Source: Acidobacteriota bacterium (GTDB taxonomy: Bacteria > Acidobacteriota > Terriglobia > UBA7540). From it: DNA of 64,000 nucleotides. Under the pieces are notes generated by a model, which did no database searches, was not told the DNA's origin, and was given only the letters and a program-made list of their open reading frames with translations. Position 1 is the stretch's first letter. Each line of letters starts with the position of its first letter. Both the position numbers and the translations under genes were made by a program. Of this stretch, positions 54,333-61,998 are shown piece by piece. The stretch spans positions 1-64,000 of the forward strand of contig JAMCXS010000023.1 of NCBI GenBank assembly GCA_023474345.1. Reading direction: 5' to 3'.

Positions 54333-55760
54333 CTATCTTGCGCTCTTTGGCTCGGCGTGGATGTTCACTTTTGATATCTGGGGGAAGGCCTCGCGGAACC
54401 TGAAGGCTAAGTCTTCTGTAATGTCGTGCACCTGGCCAATGGGCAAGTCAGCTCCAACAGTGCAGTGAAGACTGACCAGGATGCTCCCGCCCACCAGATG
54501 CGCCTCGACAGAATGGCAGTCTTCGAGCCCGGGGGTTTCTCTCGCAATGCTCACGAGTTTTTTCTCGATGGCGCCTTGATCCAGAGGGGCACTGTTGGCG
54601 GGTTCGACCCGCCTCAAAAGTGGTTCAAGGTGCACGTTGACTTGGTCCACCTCGGGCAGTTCCGCCTTGATCCCTACCTCCAGGCTGTCCGCTTGAGTAT
54701 GGGCTGCCGTAAGCTTCAGGTCAGGCTCGACCTCCAGATCCAGATTAACGTTGATGTGCCCGTTGGCGTCGTAAGCTGTGACATCGTGAACGCGAAAGTT
54801 GAGGCGATTTGCCACGGCGCGAACCTTTTCCACCAAGTCACCTGAGGCAGGCTCGCGAGGAGTCGCGTGGATCACCACATCCGCGGCCGGGAAAAGGTTG
54901 CGCACCTTGGCATCTACGACGTCCATGACAGATTGAGCATGTTCAAGCGGGATGTTGCTTTCGAGTGTCAGGCGCAGGTCTACGAAAAGGCGGCTTCCAC
55001 TCTGACGCACGCGGATGCGATCACCATGCAGAACACCATCGACCGTTGATACGGCCTCCTGGATGGAAGCCGCGACGCCTTCGGGTGCCGCATCGACCAG
55101 GGCATCCACGGTTCTCCGTCCCAGGCGCAGGCTGATGCTGACCACAATTCCCGCCACGATCAGGGCTGCCACCGGATCCGCAAACTTCAGCCATGTGATA
55201 TCCCACCGCTCGGAAACGAAGACCAGAAGCAAACCCAGAATGACGACGCCTGAGCTGTAAATGTCGGTCGAAAAATGCAAGGCATCGGCTTCGAGCGCCT
55301 GGCTGTTGTACTTCTTGGCCACACGCGAAAGCGATCTGGACCGATAAGTGTCAACGACAATTGAAACGCCCATTGCCGTGAATGCCCATACGGATGGATC
55401 GACATGAACTTCACGGAAGAAGAACCTGCGGATGGCTTCGAACGCAATCCACGCACAGGTCAAAAGGAGTAAGGTGGTTTCGATAAAGGCGGAAAGGTGC
55501 TCGACCTTTCCATGGCCAAAAGGATGGGAAGAATCCGCGGGCTTGTCCGACACCCGGACAGAAAAGTACGTCACCCCGGCGGCGACCAGATCAAGCGCTG
55601 AGTGGGCGCCGTCCGACAAAACGCCCAGGCTTCCTGTAGCCAGGCCAATACCGAGTTTGAGCGCGGTTAAACCCGCAGCGGCCAGCACGGACAACAGCGC
55701 CACGCTCTGCTTTTCGCGCAGCGGCATGCCTTTGGCATTCAAGGTCTCAAGGGTTGGCAT
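54333..55760 (-). CDS. CDF-family metal cation efflux transporter with three C-terminal domains
   Basis: A 475-residue transporter. The six-helix core (about 15-210) carries LGVLSDGAHSALDLVAAGVT (TM2 metal site HxxxD), SSHPFGHGKVEHLSAFIET and LEADALHFSTDIYSSGVVIL (TM5 HxxxD). The CDF C-terminal domain appears three times: about 222-305, 308-385 and 395-473. The copies end in related motifs (VVIHATPREP, VNVHLEPLLRR, VNIHAEPKSAR). Most CDF proteins have one such domain, as far as I know. It would export Zn, Fe, Mn or similar divalent cations; the metal cannot be read from the sequence. Confidence 0.88.
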   Translation of the reverse strand: MPTLETLNAKGMPLREKQSVALLSVLAAAGLTALKLGIGLATGSLGVLSDGAHSALDLVAAGVTYFSVRVSDKPADSSHPFGHGKVEHLSAFIETTLLLLTCAWIAFEAIRRFFFREVHVDPSVWAFTAMGVSIVVDTYRSRSLSRVAKKYNSQALEADALHFSTDIYSSGVVILGLLLVFVSERWDITWLKFADPVAALIVAGIVVSISLRLGRRTVDALVDAAPEGVAASIQEAVSTVDGVLHGDRIRVRQSGSRLFVDLRLTLESNIPLEHAQSVMDVVDAKVRNLFPAADVVIHATPREPASGDLVEKVRAVANRLNFRVHDVTAYDANGHINVNLDLEVEPDLKLTAAHTQADSLEVGIKAELPEVDQVNVHLEPLLRRVEPANSAPLDQGAIEKKLVSIARETPGLEDCHSVEAHLVGGSILVSLHCTVGADLPIGQVHDITEDLAFRFREAFPQISKVNIHAEPKSAR

Positions 55761-56221
55761 CGCTCAAGTATTATAGCCGGAGTCGCAGTATTCCGCTTAT
55801 CATGGACTGCCCGCGAGCGGGTAATCTTTACCCGGTGTGCAGAAAAGATACAACTTTTGCCTCGAGCTGTATTTTTAAGGCTTTGAAATTTTTATATCTC
55901 GTTTATTATCAACATGTTAAAAAAATAACGTTTTACGATTCCCGATGTCCCATTTGTCCCATTTTCGCCTACCCCGCCGCATACTAGCCTACATTAAGAG
56001 GCTCAGTAGGGGTAGAATGCATCCCGAATGGCTTTTTTCGGTGGCTAAGCTGTTAGTGCTTTCAGCCGCGCCAATCATCAATCCGCCGCGCGCCCATTTG
56101 CCGCTTCCGGATCGTGAATCTCAAATCTCAAATCATCTCCCACGGAGCTTGCGCTCGTGGCAAGATGTAGTCGGCCCGAATGTGTCGATCTACGTGAGCA
56201 AGAACGTTTAAGGAGGCGGAG
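55761..56221. other. AT-richer intergenic region with no supported gene
   Basis: A 461-bp gap upstream of a Tat-exported protein gene. The stretch 55850-55950 is markedly AT-rich, with a run around TTAAAAAAATAACG. A short simple-sequence motif AATCTCAAATCTCAAAT lies near 56118-56137 and recurs in longer form near 57765-57830. The downstream gene has a strong SD (AAGGAGG). No RNA gene was recognised. Confidence 0.4.
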
Positions 56222-57676
56222 ATGAAAAGGCGAGAGTTCCTGCAAGTTTCGCTGGCGTCGGGGGTGCCCGCCGTCATTCAGAGCCCTTTGGGAGCCGAGG
56301 CCGGGGCTTCCGGCGGCAACCTTGCCGAATCTGACCAGGCTGCCATTATTGTCGGCGTAAGGGCGGCTCTCGATAATTCGCTTTATCCTGCTTTGCGCGA
56401 GCGGGCATATCCGGGCCACTTCACGATTGTTGCGGACGGCAAGCAATACGGCGCGGAGACCACCTGGCCCGGCCTGGACTCCTGGCAGATGGCCGGAGCG
56501 TATCTGCTGCTGGGCAAGCACCGTGAGATGCTTGATTACTTCGATTTCGTTCAGGCGTCGCAGCGTCCCTGCTCGGATCGAGACACGTTCTATGCGCGCG
56601 GCAACGTGCCTTTCGCCATTTTCCCGGCGGACAAGCCTTTCACGGATTTGGACCACTCGACCCTTCGCGGCCTCCGGTATCCCGCGGACGTTTACACCTA
56701 CCAGCCGCGGGTGCGTCCGGGCCAGCCGAAGTACTCCGACCTACGCGCGCGCAAATGGATCGGTCTTTTCACGCACTGGCAGGAAATTGCCAACCCGCTG
56801 AGCGTGCTGGCACCGATCTGTTTTGTTCTGACCGGGCAGGAGATTTTTGCGGCCACCCAATCCGAAGCGTGGCTGGCGGAAAAGATGCCTGCTCTCGAGG
56901 CCGCAGGCCACTACCTCCTGACGCGGATCAGTTCCAACGGATTGCTGGGCGGCGCGGGTTTTTACGTTGAATCGCCGCCCCGCAACCAATGGGACGGCGT
57001 CACCCAGTGCTATGGCATTCGCGCATTTCGGCAGCTTGCGGCGCTCGGTGGAATCCTGGGCAAACGGGATGCCGCGGCCGTCTGGGACCGTCATGCCGAC
57101 GCACTGCAGGCCCGGTTCCTGCAGGTCTTCTGGCAGGGCGATCATTTTGCCGAATACGTTCATCCGGAGCACGGCGTGGTCGATTCGCACGGGCTCGCCG
57201 ATGCCAACTGGGCGGCCATCGGGCTGGAGGTGGCCACGGACGTCCAGATCAAGCAACTCTGGCCCGCTCTCCTCGCACAGCCGATGTTCTGGCGCGGAGG
57301 GATGCCGACGCATCTGGTGACGCGGCCCCGCACGTATAAAAGGTGGGAATTGTCGGAGCCGGTGCCCTTTGATTACGATTCCTGGACGAACGACGTCGCG
57401 GCGATGGGGCGCGTCTGGTATCTGGAAGTGCTGGCCTGCCAGCGCATGCGCGACCATAAGCGCCTGCGGGAGTCTGTCGTAAAAGTCTGCCAGCGGGGCC
57501 AGAAGGATGGCGGGCTCTGGTATGAGCGCTATCACGCCGGGGCAGGCAACACCGTCAAGCCCGGCGGAGCGCGCGGCTACTGCGAATACCCGGCCATCCT
57601 CGTTCGCGCCGTGCTCGGCAACCTTGCAGTTTTCCCTGAGTGCAGGATTTTCGCCCCTTCCGGCCGTGGACTTTAA
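56222..57676 (+). CDS. exported protein resembling six-hairpin glycosidases
   Basis: A 484-residue protein starting MKRREFLQVSLASGVPAV, a Tat-type signal (RRREFL variant of RR-x-F-L). The mature part is rich in aromatic residues and has helical-hairpin patterns with Trp/Gly turns: YGAETTWPGLDSWQMAGAYL, FFIHGW-like turns are absent, but WDGVTQCYGIRAFRQLAALG, GLADANWAAIGLEVATDV and YDSWTNDVAAMGRVWYLEVL fit an (alpha/alpha)6 barrel. Acidic residues (ETTWPGLDSW, DANWAA) could be catalytic. It is probably a carbohydrate-active enzyme, but I cannot name a family. SD AAGGAGG at the proper distance. Confidence 0.65.
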   Translation: MKRREFLQVSLASGVPAVIQSPLGAEAGASGGNLAESDQAAIIVGVRAALDNSLYPALRERAYPGHFTIVADGKQYGAETTWPGLDSWQMAGAYLLLGKHREMLDYFDFVQASQRPCSDRDTFYARGNVPFAIFPADKPFTDLDHSTLRGLRYPADVYTYQPRVRPGQPKYSDLRARKWIGLFTHWQEIANPLSVLAPICFVLTGQEIFAATQSEAWLAEKMPALEAAGHYLLTRISSNGLLGGAGFYVESPPRNQWDGVTQCYGIRAFRQLAALGGILGKRDAAAVWDRHADALQARFLQVFWQGDHFAEYVHPEHGVVDSHGLADANWAAIGLEVATDVQIKQLWPALLAQPMFWRGGMPTHLVTRPRTYKRWELSEPVPFDYDSWTNDVAAMGRVWYLEVLACQRMRDHKRLRESVVKVCQRGQKDGGLWYERYHAGAGNTVKPGGARGYCEYPAILVRAVLGNLAVFPECRIFAPSGRGL

Positions 57677-57764
57677 TCCAGATGGCAGCGACGGCACCGG
57701 GTTTGTGCCTTTTAAAGGCCAAGGCATTACGAACCCACGGCATCTAAGGCATGCGTGGCCAACT

Positions 57765-57850
57765 CGAATCTCAAATACGAATCTCAAATCTTCAATCTCA
57801 AATTTCAAATCTCATATTTCAAATCTCAAATGCCCGTACGGCAATTACCA
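57765..57850. repeat. degenerate AATCTCAAAT simple-repeat tract
   Basis: A run of related heptamer-like units (AATCTCAAAT, ATCTTCAATCTC, AATTTCAAATCTC, ATATTTCAAATCTC) that lies between the 56222 gene and the hicAB repeat. A short version lies near 56118-56137. It is AT-rich compared with its surroundings. Confidence 0.5.
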
Positions 57851-57989
57851 ATTCAGAACTCGCAATCTGTAATCTGTAATTTGTAATTTGCGATTCATTT
57901 GCCCCCACCCCTGACGCGTAAGCTCCGTTGCATTTCCCGCGCCTGGGATGTATATAGTTGGGGTTTCGATTTTGCGGTTACCGCGCGGC
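57851..57989 (+). repeat. 139-bp direct repeat, copy 1, upstream of hicA
   Basis: Matches 58533-58671 over its whole length with scattered differences. Shared blocks include ATTCAGAAC, GCAATCTGTAAT, CCCCTGACGCGTAAG, TTGCATTTC, CGCCTGGGATGTATATAGTT and ATTTTG...TTA.CGCGCGGC. It contains a promoter-like sequence (TTGCAT-17 bp-TATATA at 57928-57956). Together with copy 2 it brackets hicA and hicB. Confidence 0.8.
57928..57956 (+). promoter_or_regulatory. promoter-like sequence upstream of hicA (repeat copy 1)
   Basis: TTGCAT (57928-57933), 17 bp, TATATA (57951-57956), about 80 bp before the proposed hicA start. The same arrangement is kept in repeat copy 2 at 58610-58638. Confidence 0.5.
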
Positions 57990-58033
57990 TGTGCGCATCG
58001 CGCCAGGTGCGCCCCACATGGAAAGGAAGACAC

Positions 58034-58303
58034 TTGGCGACTAAGAAGACACTTGAAAAGATTCTGCGCGGAACTTCCGACGCCAATATTTTCTTTGCCG
58101 ATTTGCGGGGCGTGCTGCGGAACCTGGGGTTCGACGAGCGAGTTCGAGGCGGTCATCACCTCTTCTCCCGCGAGGGAGTGGCGGAGATTCTCAACCTGCA
58201 GCCCAAGGGCAACAAAGCTAAGCCTTATCAAGTCAAGCAAGTCCGGCATGTTATACTAAAATACCGTATGGGAGGCGAGCCGAGTGCCAAAGCCCAGGTA
58301 TGA
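58034..58303 (+). CDS. hicA: HicA-family toxin (mRNA interferase)
   Basis: An 89-residue protein with a HicA-type dsRNA-binding-like fold: TLEKILRGTSDANIFFADLR, VLRNLGFDERVRGGHHLFSR and QPKGNKAKPYQVKQVRHVIL. GGHHLF holds the conserved catalytic-type histidine (the family's G-x-H-H motif). It starts at TTG (58034) with AAAGGAAG a few bases upstream; a GTG at 58008 is an alternative. The 3' end overlaps the start of hicB by 20 bp. It would cleave mRNA unless bound by HicB. Both genes lie between the 139-bp direct repeats. Confidence 0.85.
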   Translation: MATKKTLEKILRGTSDANIFFADLRGVLRNLGFDERVRGGHHLFSREGVAEILNLQPKGNKAKPYQVKQVRHVILKYRMGGEPSAKAQV

Positions 58304-58499
58304 AGTGATTATCTACTGGAGCGAGGAAGATCAGGCTTTCATCGCCGAGGTTCCGGAGTTACCCGGCTGCGCGGCCGACGGCAAAACCTACCACGAAGCC
58401 CTCGCCAACGTCGAAGTCGTCATCGAGGAGTGGATCGAAACGGCCAAGGAACTGGGCCGCCCCATTCCCCAGCCCAAAGGCCGCCTCGTCTTCGCCTAG
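58284..58499 (+). CDS. hicB: HicB-family antitoxin
   Basis: A 71-residue protein of the HicB family, with the partial RNase-H-like fold: YEVIIYWSEEDQAFIAEVPE, LPGCAADGKTYHEALANVEV and VIEEWIETAKELGRPIP. It lacks the C-terminal DNA-binding helix-turn-helix or ribbon-helix-helix that many HicB proteins carry, so repressor activity may be missing or provided otherwise. It starts at GTG (58284) with GGAGGCGAG upstream. It neutralises HicA by direct binding in known systems. Overlapping toxin-first order is normal for hicAB. Confidence 0.88.
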   Translation: MPKPRYEVIIYWSEEDQAFIAEVPELPGCAADGKTYHEALANVEVVIEEWIETAKELGRPIPQPKGRLVFA

Positions 58500-58532
58500 C
58501 CCGTTGCCATCGCCCGTCGCCTTTAACCCGGA

Positions 58533-58671
58533 ATTCAGAACGCGTAATTTGCAATCTGTAATTTGTAATTTTCGATTTATTTCTCTAAACCCCTGACGCG
58601 TAAGTTCCATTGCATTTCACCCGCCTGGGATGTATATAGTTAAGGTCATAATTTTGTGGTTATCGCGCGGC
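58533..58671 (+). repeat. 139-bp direct repeat, copy 2, downstream of hicB
   Basis: Second copy of the repeat at 57851-57989, in the same orientation. It begins 33 bp after the hicB stop and runs up to the RAYT palindrome array. Its promoter-like sequence is preserved. Confidence 0.8.
58610..58638 (+). promoter_or_regulatory. promoter-like sequence in repeat copy 2, facing the RAYT region
   Basis: TTGCAT (58610-58615), 17 bp, TATATA (58633-58638), a duplicate of the hicA promoter. It points toward the palindrome array and the RAYT gene about 280 bp downstream. Confidence 0.45.
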
Positions 58672-58698
58672 GGCCAGGCACATTGCAGCTGGTAGCGA

Positions 58699-58918
58699 CG
58701 CTCAATCGGCCTCCTGATTGAGCCTGGGTTCGTCGTGTTTCAAAAGGCCCACGGACAGGAAGGCTCTGTCCGTGGCTGCCAACTGAGACGTTCCAGCGGA
58801 ACGTCTCTACAAGGGCGCGCAGGGCGACCGCGTGCGAAGGTAGGGGCGATTCACGAATCGCCCTGGCGCGGTAATTCGGCGACCACATCTACGAGGGCAA
58901 TTCATGAATTGCCCCTAC
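58699..58918. repeat. left five-palindrome REP array of the RAYT locus
   Basis: Five successive palindromic units: (a) CGCTCAATCGG...TGATTGAGC 58699-58723; (b) GCCCACGGACAG...CTGTCCGTGGC 58747-58776; (c) GAGACGTTCC-AGC-GGAACGTCTC 58785-58807; (d) GTAGGGGCGATTCACGAATC and onward 58840-58864; (e) GGGCAATTCATGAATTGCCC 58895-58914 followed by CTAC. The same five units in the same order recur at 59514-59733 after the RAYT gene. Confidence 0.9.
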
Positions 58919-58920
58919 GG

Positions 58921-59481
58921 ATGCCAAGGATGGAATTTGAAGTTCATCACCGGCGCTCGCTTCGGTTGCGCGGATACGATTATTCCCTTCCTGGAGCCTA
59001 TTTTGTCACCATCTGCACGCACAAAAAGCAGCACCTGTTGGGGCAAGTCGTTGAAGGGGGAATGTGCCGCAGCGAATTCGGGAAGGTGGTGGAATTATAT
59101 TGGCGAGATTTGGAACATCGTTATCCGCAGGTCCGGCAGGATGCGTTCGTGGTGATGCCCAACCACGTTCACGGCCTCATCGAAATCGCGACTCCCGAAC
59201 CGGCCCGGAGCGGAAGTTGGCCAACCACGAGCGGCGGGGCAATTCGTGAATTGCCCCTACGGGAGCGACGGCGCGGCATGGCCCTGTCAAAAATCGTGGG
59301 ACGCTTCAAAATGACGGCTGCAAAGCGCGTCAATGAAATACGCAGGACGCCCGGCGCGGCCGTCTGGCAGCGCAATTATTACGAACACATCATCCGCAAC
59401 TTACACGAGCTCGAGAGCATCCGGGAATATATCCGCACAAATCCCGCCCGGTGGGACACTGACCCCGAGAATTACAGTTGA
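58921..59481 (+). CDS. REP-associated tyrosine transposase (RAYT, Y1/HUH family)
   Basis: A 186-residue single-strand transposase-like nuclease. Motifs: RRSLRLRGYDYSLPGAYFVT, HHLLG-type strand QHLLGQVVEGG, the HUH pair in VVMPNHVHGLIEI (His82, His84), LSKIVGRFKMTAAKRVNE and VWQRNYYEHIIRN (Tyr153/154; the family nucleophile tyrosine lies in the C-terminal half but I cannot fix it without alignment), then IREYIRTNPARW. The frame extends upstream through the REP array to 58735, but homology starts at 58921-58930. Residues 106-113 (GAIRELPL) come from an internal REP palindrome. RAYTs are thought to act on REP palindromes like those flanking the gene. Confidence 0.92.
   Translation: MPRMEFEVHHRRSLRLRGYDYSLPGAYFVTICTHKKQHLLGQVVEGGMCRSEFGKVVELYWRDLEHRYPQVRQDAFVVMPNHVHGLIEIATPEPARSGSWPTTSGGAIRELPLRERRRGMALSKIVGRFKMTAAKRVNEIRRTPGAAVWQRNYYEHIIRNLHELESIREYIRTNPARWDTDPENYS
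59236..59260. repeat. REP palindrome inside the RAYT coding sequence
   Basis: GGGGCAATTCGTGAATTGCC continuing to CCCTAC: a unit of the same type as (e) in the flanking arrays. It is read in frame as GAIRELPL in a variable loop between the HUH strand and the LSKIVGRFK helix, so the gene appears intact despite it. Confidence 0.85.
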
Positions 59482-59513
59482 GGGCAGGGGGTGGGACCTG
59501 GTGTGGCCGGTAA

Positions 59514-59733
59514 CCACGCTCAATCGGGCTTGATTGAGCGTGGGTTCGTCGTGTTTCATAAGGCCCACGGACAGGAAGGCTCAGTCCGTGGCTGCCAACT
59601 GAGACGTTCCAGCGGAACGTCTCTACAAGGGCCACAGGGCGACGGCGTGCGAAGGTAGGGGCGATTCACGAATCGCCCTGGCACGGAAATCGGCGACCGC
59701 ATCCACAAGGGCAATTCATGAATTGCCCCTACA
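59514..59733. repeat. right five-palindrome REP array of the RAYT locus
   Basis: Direct-orientation copy of the left array: (a) CCACGCTCAATCGG...GATTGAGCGTGG 59514-59543; (b) 59563-59592; (c) 59601-59623; (d) 59655-59680; (e) 59709-59728 plus CTAC. The intervals between units are also nearly conserved, so the two arrays are copies of one roughly 220-bp block. Confidence 0.9.
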
Positions 59734-59745
59734 AAAGCGGATTTT

Positions 59746-59814
59746 GCGGGAATAAAAAAGGCGCAGACTTCGAAAGGCGCGAAGTTTGCGCTGCCTCGCT
59801 ACAGGAATTCCCGC
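59746..59814 (-). terminator. nested palindrome with a terminator-like inner hairpin (minus strand)
   Basis: Inner stem GCGCAGACTTCG (59761-59772) with CGAAGTTTGCGC (59780-59791), 7-nt loop. On the minus strand it is followed by TTTTTT (59759-59754). Outer arms GCGGGAAT (59746-59753) and ATTCCCGC (59807-59814) enclose it. No minus-strand gene lies upstream that it could serve, so it may be a further mobile palindrome rather than a true terminator. Confidence 0.4.
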
Positions 59815-60082
59815 GTTATAGATGCCGCTGCGGTCGATGGGGTGAGATGAGCGCAGAGTTATTTTGTGAATGAGGAAATGGCTGTGACTTTAGGAATATT
59901 CATTGTCACAGAGTCATGAAAGAGGTAAGGTGGGGCAGAAAAGCGCCGCAGTAGAGCAGAGTCATGGCATAGTTAACCTGGCAGTACTAAGCTCCGAGGG
60001 GTGTGCCTGCCGGCATGCCACAGCAATCTCCCGGATTCGGAGAGAATCGCATTCAAGTCAGCTTTTCGGAAGGGTGATGGGT
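59815..60082. other. intergenic region before the GH5-like gene
   Basis: The frame of the next gene is open back to 59903, but that extension lacks homology and precedes a Tat-type signal region, so I regard it as non-coding. No promoter or RNA was recognised. Confidence 0.4.
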
Positions 60083-61153
60083 ATGGCAAAACCAGAAAAG
60101 CTTAAGGACCAGAGCGCGGCGGTCTCTCGACGCACGGTGTTAAAAGCGGGCCTCGGCCTGGCAAGTGCAGGGGCCTTGCAAGAAAAAAGTGGTATTTTAG
60201 GGTCTGCAGAGGCTTCCATGGCGCCCAGGCAGTCTGAAACTTACGCTCACATTCGCGGCTTTAATTACCAGCCGAGTTGGGATTTTAATGGAAGTGTCAT
60301 TTGGCGACAGTTCAAGCCCGAACTCTTTGATCTGGAACTGGGCCAGGGGAAGAGATACTTTCCCGGGATTAACACTATCCGTTTATGGCTTTCCTTTGAT
60401 GCCTTCATCGGCGGGGCAGTTGCGAACCAGGAAGTGGTCGCCGGACACTTCGAAACTGCGCTACGCATCGCAAACAAGTACGATCTGAAGGTAATCCCCA
60501 CTTTGTTCAACGGCTGGCACAGCGTGCCGGATTTCGGCGGGGTCGCGCAGGAAATGGTCAAAAACTGGATGGACGACCGGTACCCAACTACCCCAAGAAA
60601 CGTCTTTGTGCCCTACCTGGAGAAGTTCGTTGGGGAGCATGCGGCTGACCACCGTATTTTGATATGGGACTTGTGCAACGAGCCTTTTGACAGTGGAGTG
60701 ACGCCCGAACTCTTGAAGTGGCTGAAATTCCTTTACAGGAAATGCAAGGAGCTAAAAGCCACCGCTCCCATCGGCGTCGGTACGCCTCCCAGCATGGATC
60801 ACCTGAGGCTCCTGCTGCCGGTAAGCGATGTCCTGACAATTCATCCCTACGGAAACCGAGAGTTTCTCGCTGAGGCCCTCGATCTTGGACAAAAGACCGG
60901 CAAGCCGGTGCTGGCGACCGAATGTTGCTGGGGCTCCACAGACGATTTGAAAAGAGCAAGAATTATCGAGACCGAGTTAAGCGAGTTGCAGAAAGCAGGG
61001 ATCGGATTTCTTGCGCACGTTCTGCACCACAGCCTGGTGGCGGATTGTCACCGGGAACAGTACGGGCCGGTGAGTGTTGCCGGCTATATGGCTTTTATTG
61101 AGGCAGATGGTTCGTTGCGTCGGTATCACGAGGTGTTTAACAAGTTCATTTGA
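60083..61153 (+). CDS. Tat-exported GH5-like glycoside hydrolase (cellulase-type fold)
   Basis: About 356 residues. The N-terminus (MAKPEKLKDQSAAVSRRTVL) continues to KAGLGLASAG, a twin-arginine signal (SRRTVLK). The mature region follows the GH5/clan-A pattern: HIRGFNYQPSWDFNGSVIW, INTIRLWLSFDAFIGG, YDLKVIPTLFNGW, RILIWDLCNEPFDSG (acid/base Glu in N-E-P), VLTIHPYG and GKPVLATECCWGS (candidate nucleophile Glu). The substrate is unknown. ATG 60083 is preferred because GGAAGGG lies 8 nt upstream; an ATG two codons earlier (60077) also fits. It is followed by an SDR gene after 26 bp. Confidence 0.8.
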   Translation: MAKPEKLKDQSAAVSRRTVLKAGLGLASAGALQEKSGILGSAEASMAPRQSETYAHIRGFNYQPSWDFNGSVIWRQFKPELFDLELGQGKRYFPGINTIRLWLSFDAFIGGAVANQEVVAGHFETALRIANKYDLKVIPTLFNGWHSVPDFGGVAQEMVKNWMDDRYPTTPRNVFVPYLEKFVGEHAADHRILIWDLCNEPFDSGVTPELLKWLKFLYRKCKELKATAPIGVGTPPSMDHLRLLLPVSDVLTIHPYGNREFLAEALDLGQKTGKPVLATECCWGSTDDLKRARIIETELSELQKAGIGFLAHVLHHSLVADCHREQYGPVSVAGYMAFIEADGSLRRYHEVFNKFI

Positions 61154-61179
61154 AATTACTTCTAATTCCGGAGGTGAAT

Positions 61180-61965
61180 ATGGAACTTCATGGCAGCGTA
61201 GCGCTTGTGACCGGAGGGGCGAAGGGAATCGGGAAAGCCAGCGGCGCAAGCATGCTCCGCAAGGGGGCTTCTGTCGTCTTTTTCGATACTGACCGGGAGG
61301 CCCTTGAGAAAACGGCGGCGGAACTGAAAAGCATCAGCGAGAAACTTGGCTATTATGCGGGCGACATTTGCCGGCCCGACGACGGCCGCGCCGCCGTAAA
61401 AATGGCCGTGGATCAATTTGGCGGCCTTGACATTCTGGTGAACTGCGCGGGCATCCAGACCTGGGGGGACGTTTTGACGACCTCGGAAGAAGTCTGGGAC
61501 CGGACCATGAATATCAACCTGAAGGGCCATTGGCTGATGTCGAAATCGGCGGTTCCCGAAATGCTGAAGCGGGGCAAGGGCTCGATTGTCAACATCTCGA
61601 GCGCACAAGGACTGGCGTCGCAAACCAACGTTATGGCCTACGTCACCAGCAAGCATGCCATGATCGGCCTCACGCGGTCGATGGCGGTGGATCTGGCATC
61701 GCGCGGCGTGCGCGTCAATTGCGTATGTCCGGGCACGGTGGATACTCCGATGATCCGCCACACCATCAGTCTGGATCCGGACCCGCCAAAGTTGGAAGAC
61801 ATCCTCAACAAGATGCATCCCCTTGGGCGCATCGGCAAGCCGGAAGAGATCGGAGAGGTCGTTGCCTTCCTCGCCAGTGACGGCGCCTCTTTCATGACCG
61901 GCTCCATCGTCACGGTCGATGGCGGTCTCCTCGTTCCTATTGCCGGATCGCCGAAGCAGGACTGA
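61180..61965 (+). CDS. short-chain dehydrogenase/reductase
   Basis: A 261-residue classical SDR. Features: VALVTGGAKGIGKASGASML (TGxxxGIG cofactor loop), NCAGIQTWGDV (NAG-type motif as NCAG), NISSAQGLASQTNVMAYVTS ending just before the K of YxxxK (catalytic Ser, Tyr, Lys), and VNCVCPGTVDTPM. The C-terminus MTGSIVTVDGGLL is typical. The Asp in VVFFDTDREAL after strand 2 suggests NAD rather than NADP. SD GGAGG is correctly placed before ATG 61180. It probably oxidises or reduces a sugar or sugar acid; it may be in one operon with the GH5-like gene. Confidence 0.92.
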   Translation: MELHGSVALVTGGAKGIGKASGASMLRKGASVVFFDTDREALEKTAAELKSISEKLGYYAGDICRPDDGRAAVKMAVDQFGGLDILVNCAGIQTWGDVLTTSEEVWDRTMNINLKGHWLMSKSAVPEMLKRGKGSIVNISSAQGLASQTNVMAYVTSKHAMIGLTRSMAVDLASRGVRVNCVCPGTVDTPMIRHTISLDPDPPKLEDILNKMHPLGRIGKPEEIGEVVAFLASDGASFMTGSIVTVDGGLLVPIAGSPKQD

Positions 61966-61978
61966 TCAGGGCTACAAT

Positions 61979-61998
61979 CGGCGGTGGGGAGACCGCCG
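61979..61998. repeat. REP-like hairpin, second type, left of the URO-D-like gene
   Basis: CGGCGGT (61979-61985), 6-nt loop, ACCGCCG (61992-61998), with GCTACAATC on both sides. The right-hand CCGCTACA end is shared with 63322-63346. Confidence 0.65.

Noticed and set aside
57765-57850. Possible CRISPR-like array
   Set aside because: Units are short, degenerate and without spacers; it is simple-sequence DNA.
58735-58920. Upstream extension of the RAYT reading frame
   Set aside because: It only reads through REP palindromes, and RAYT homology begins at about 58921-58930.
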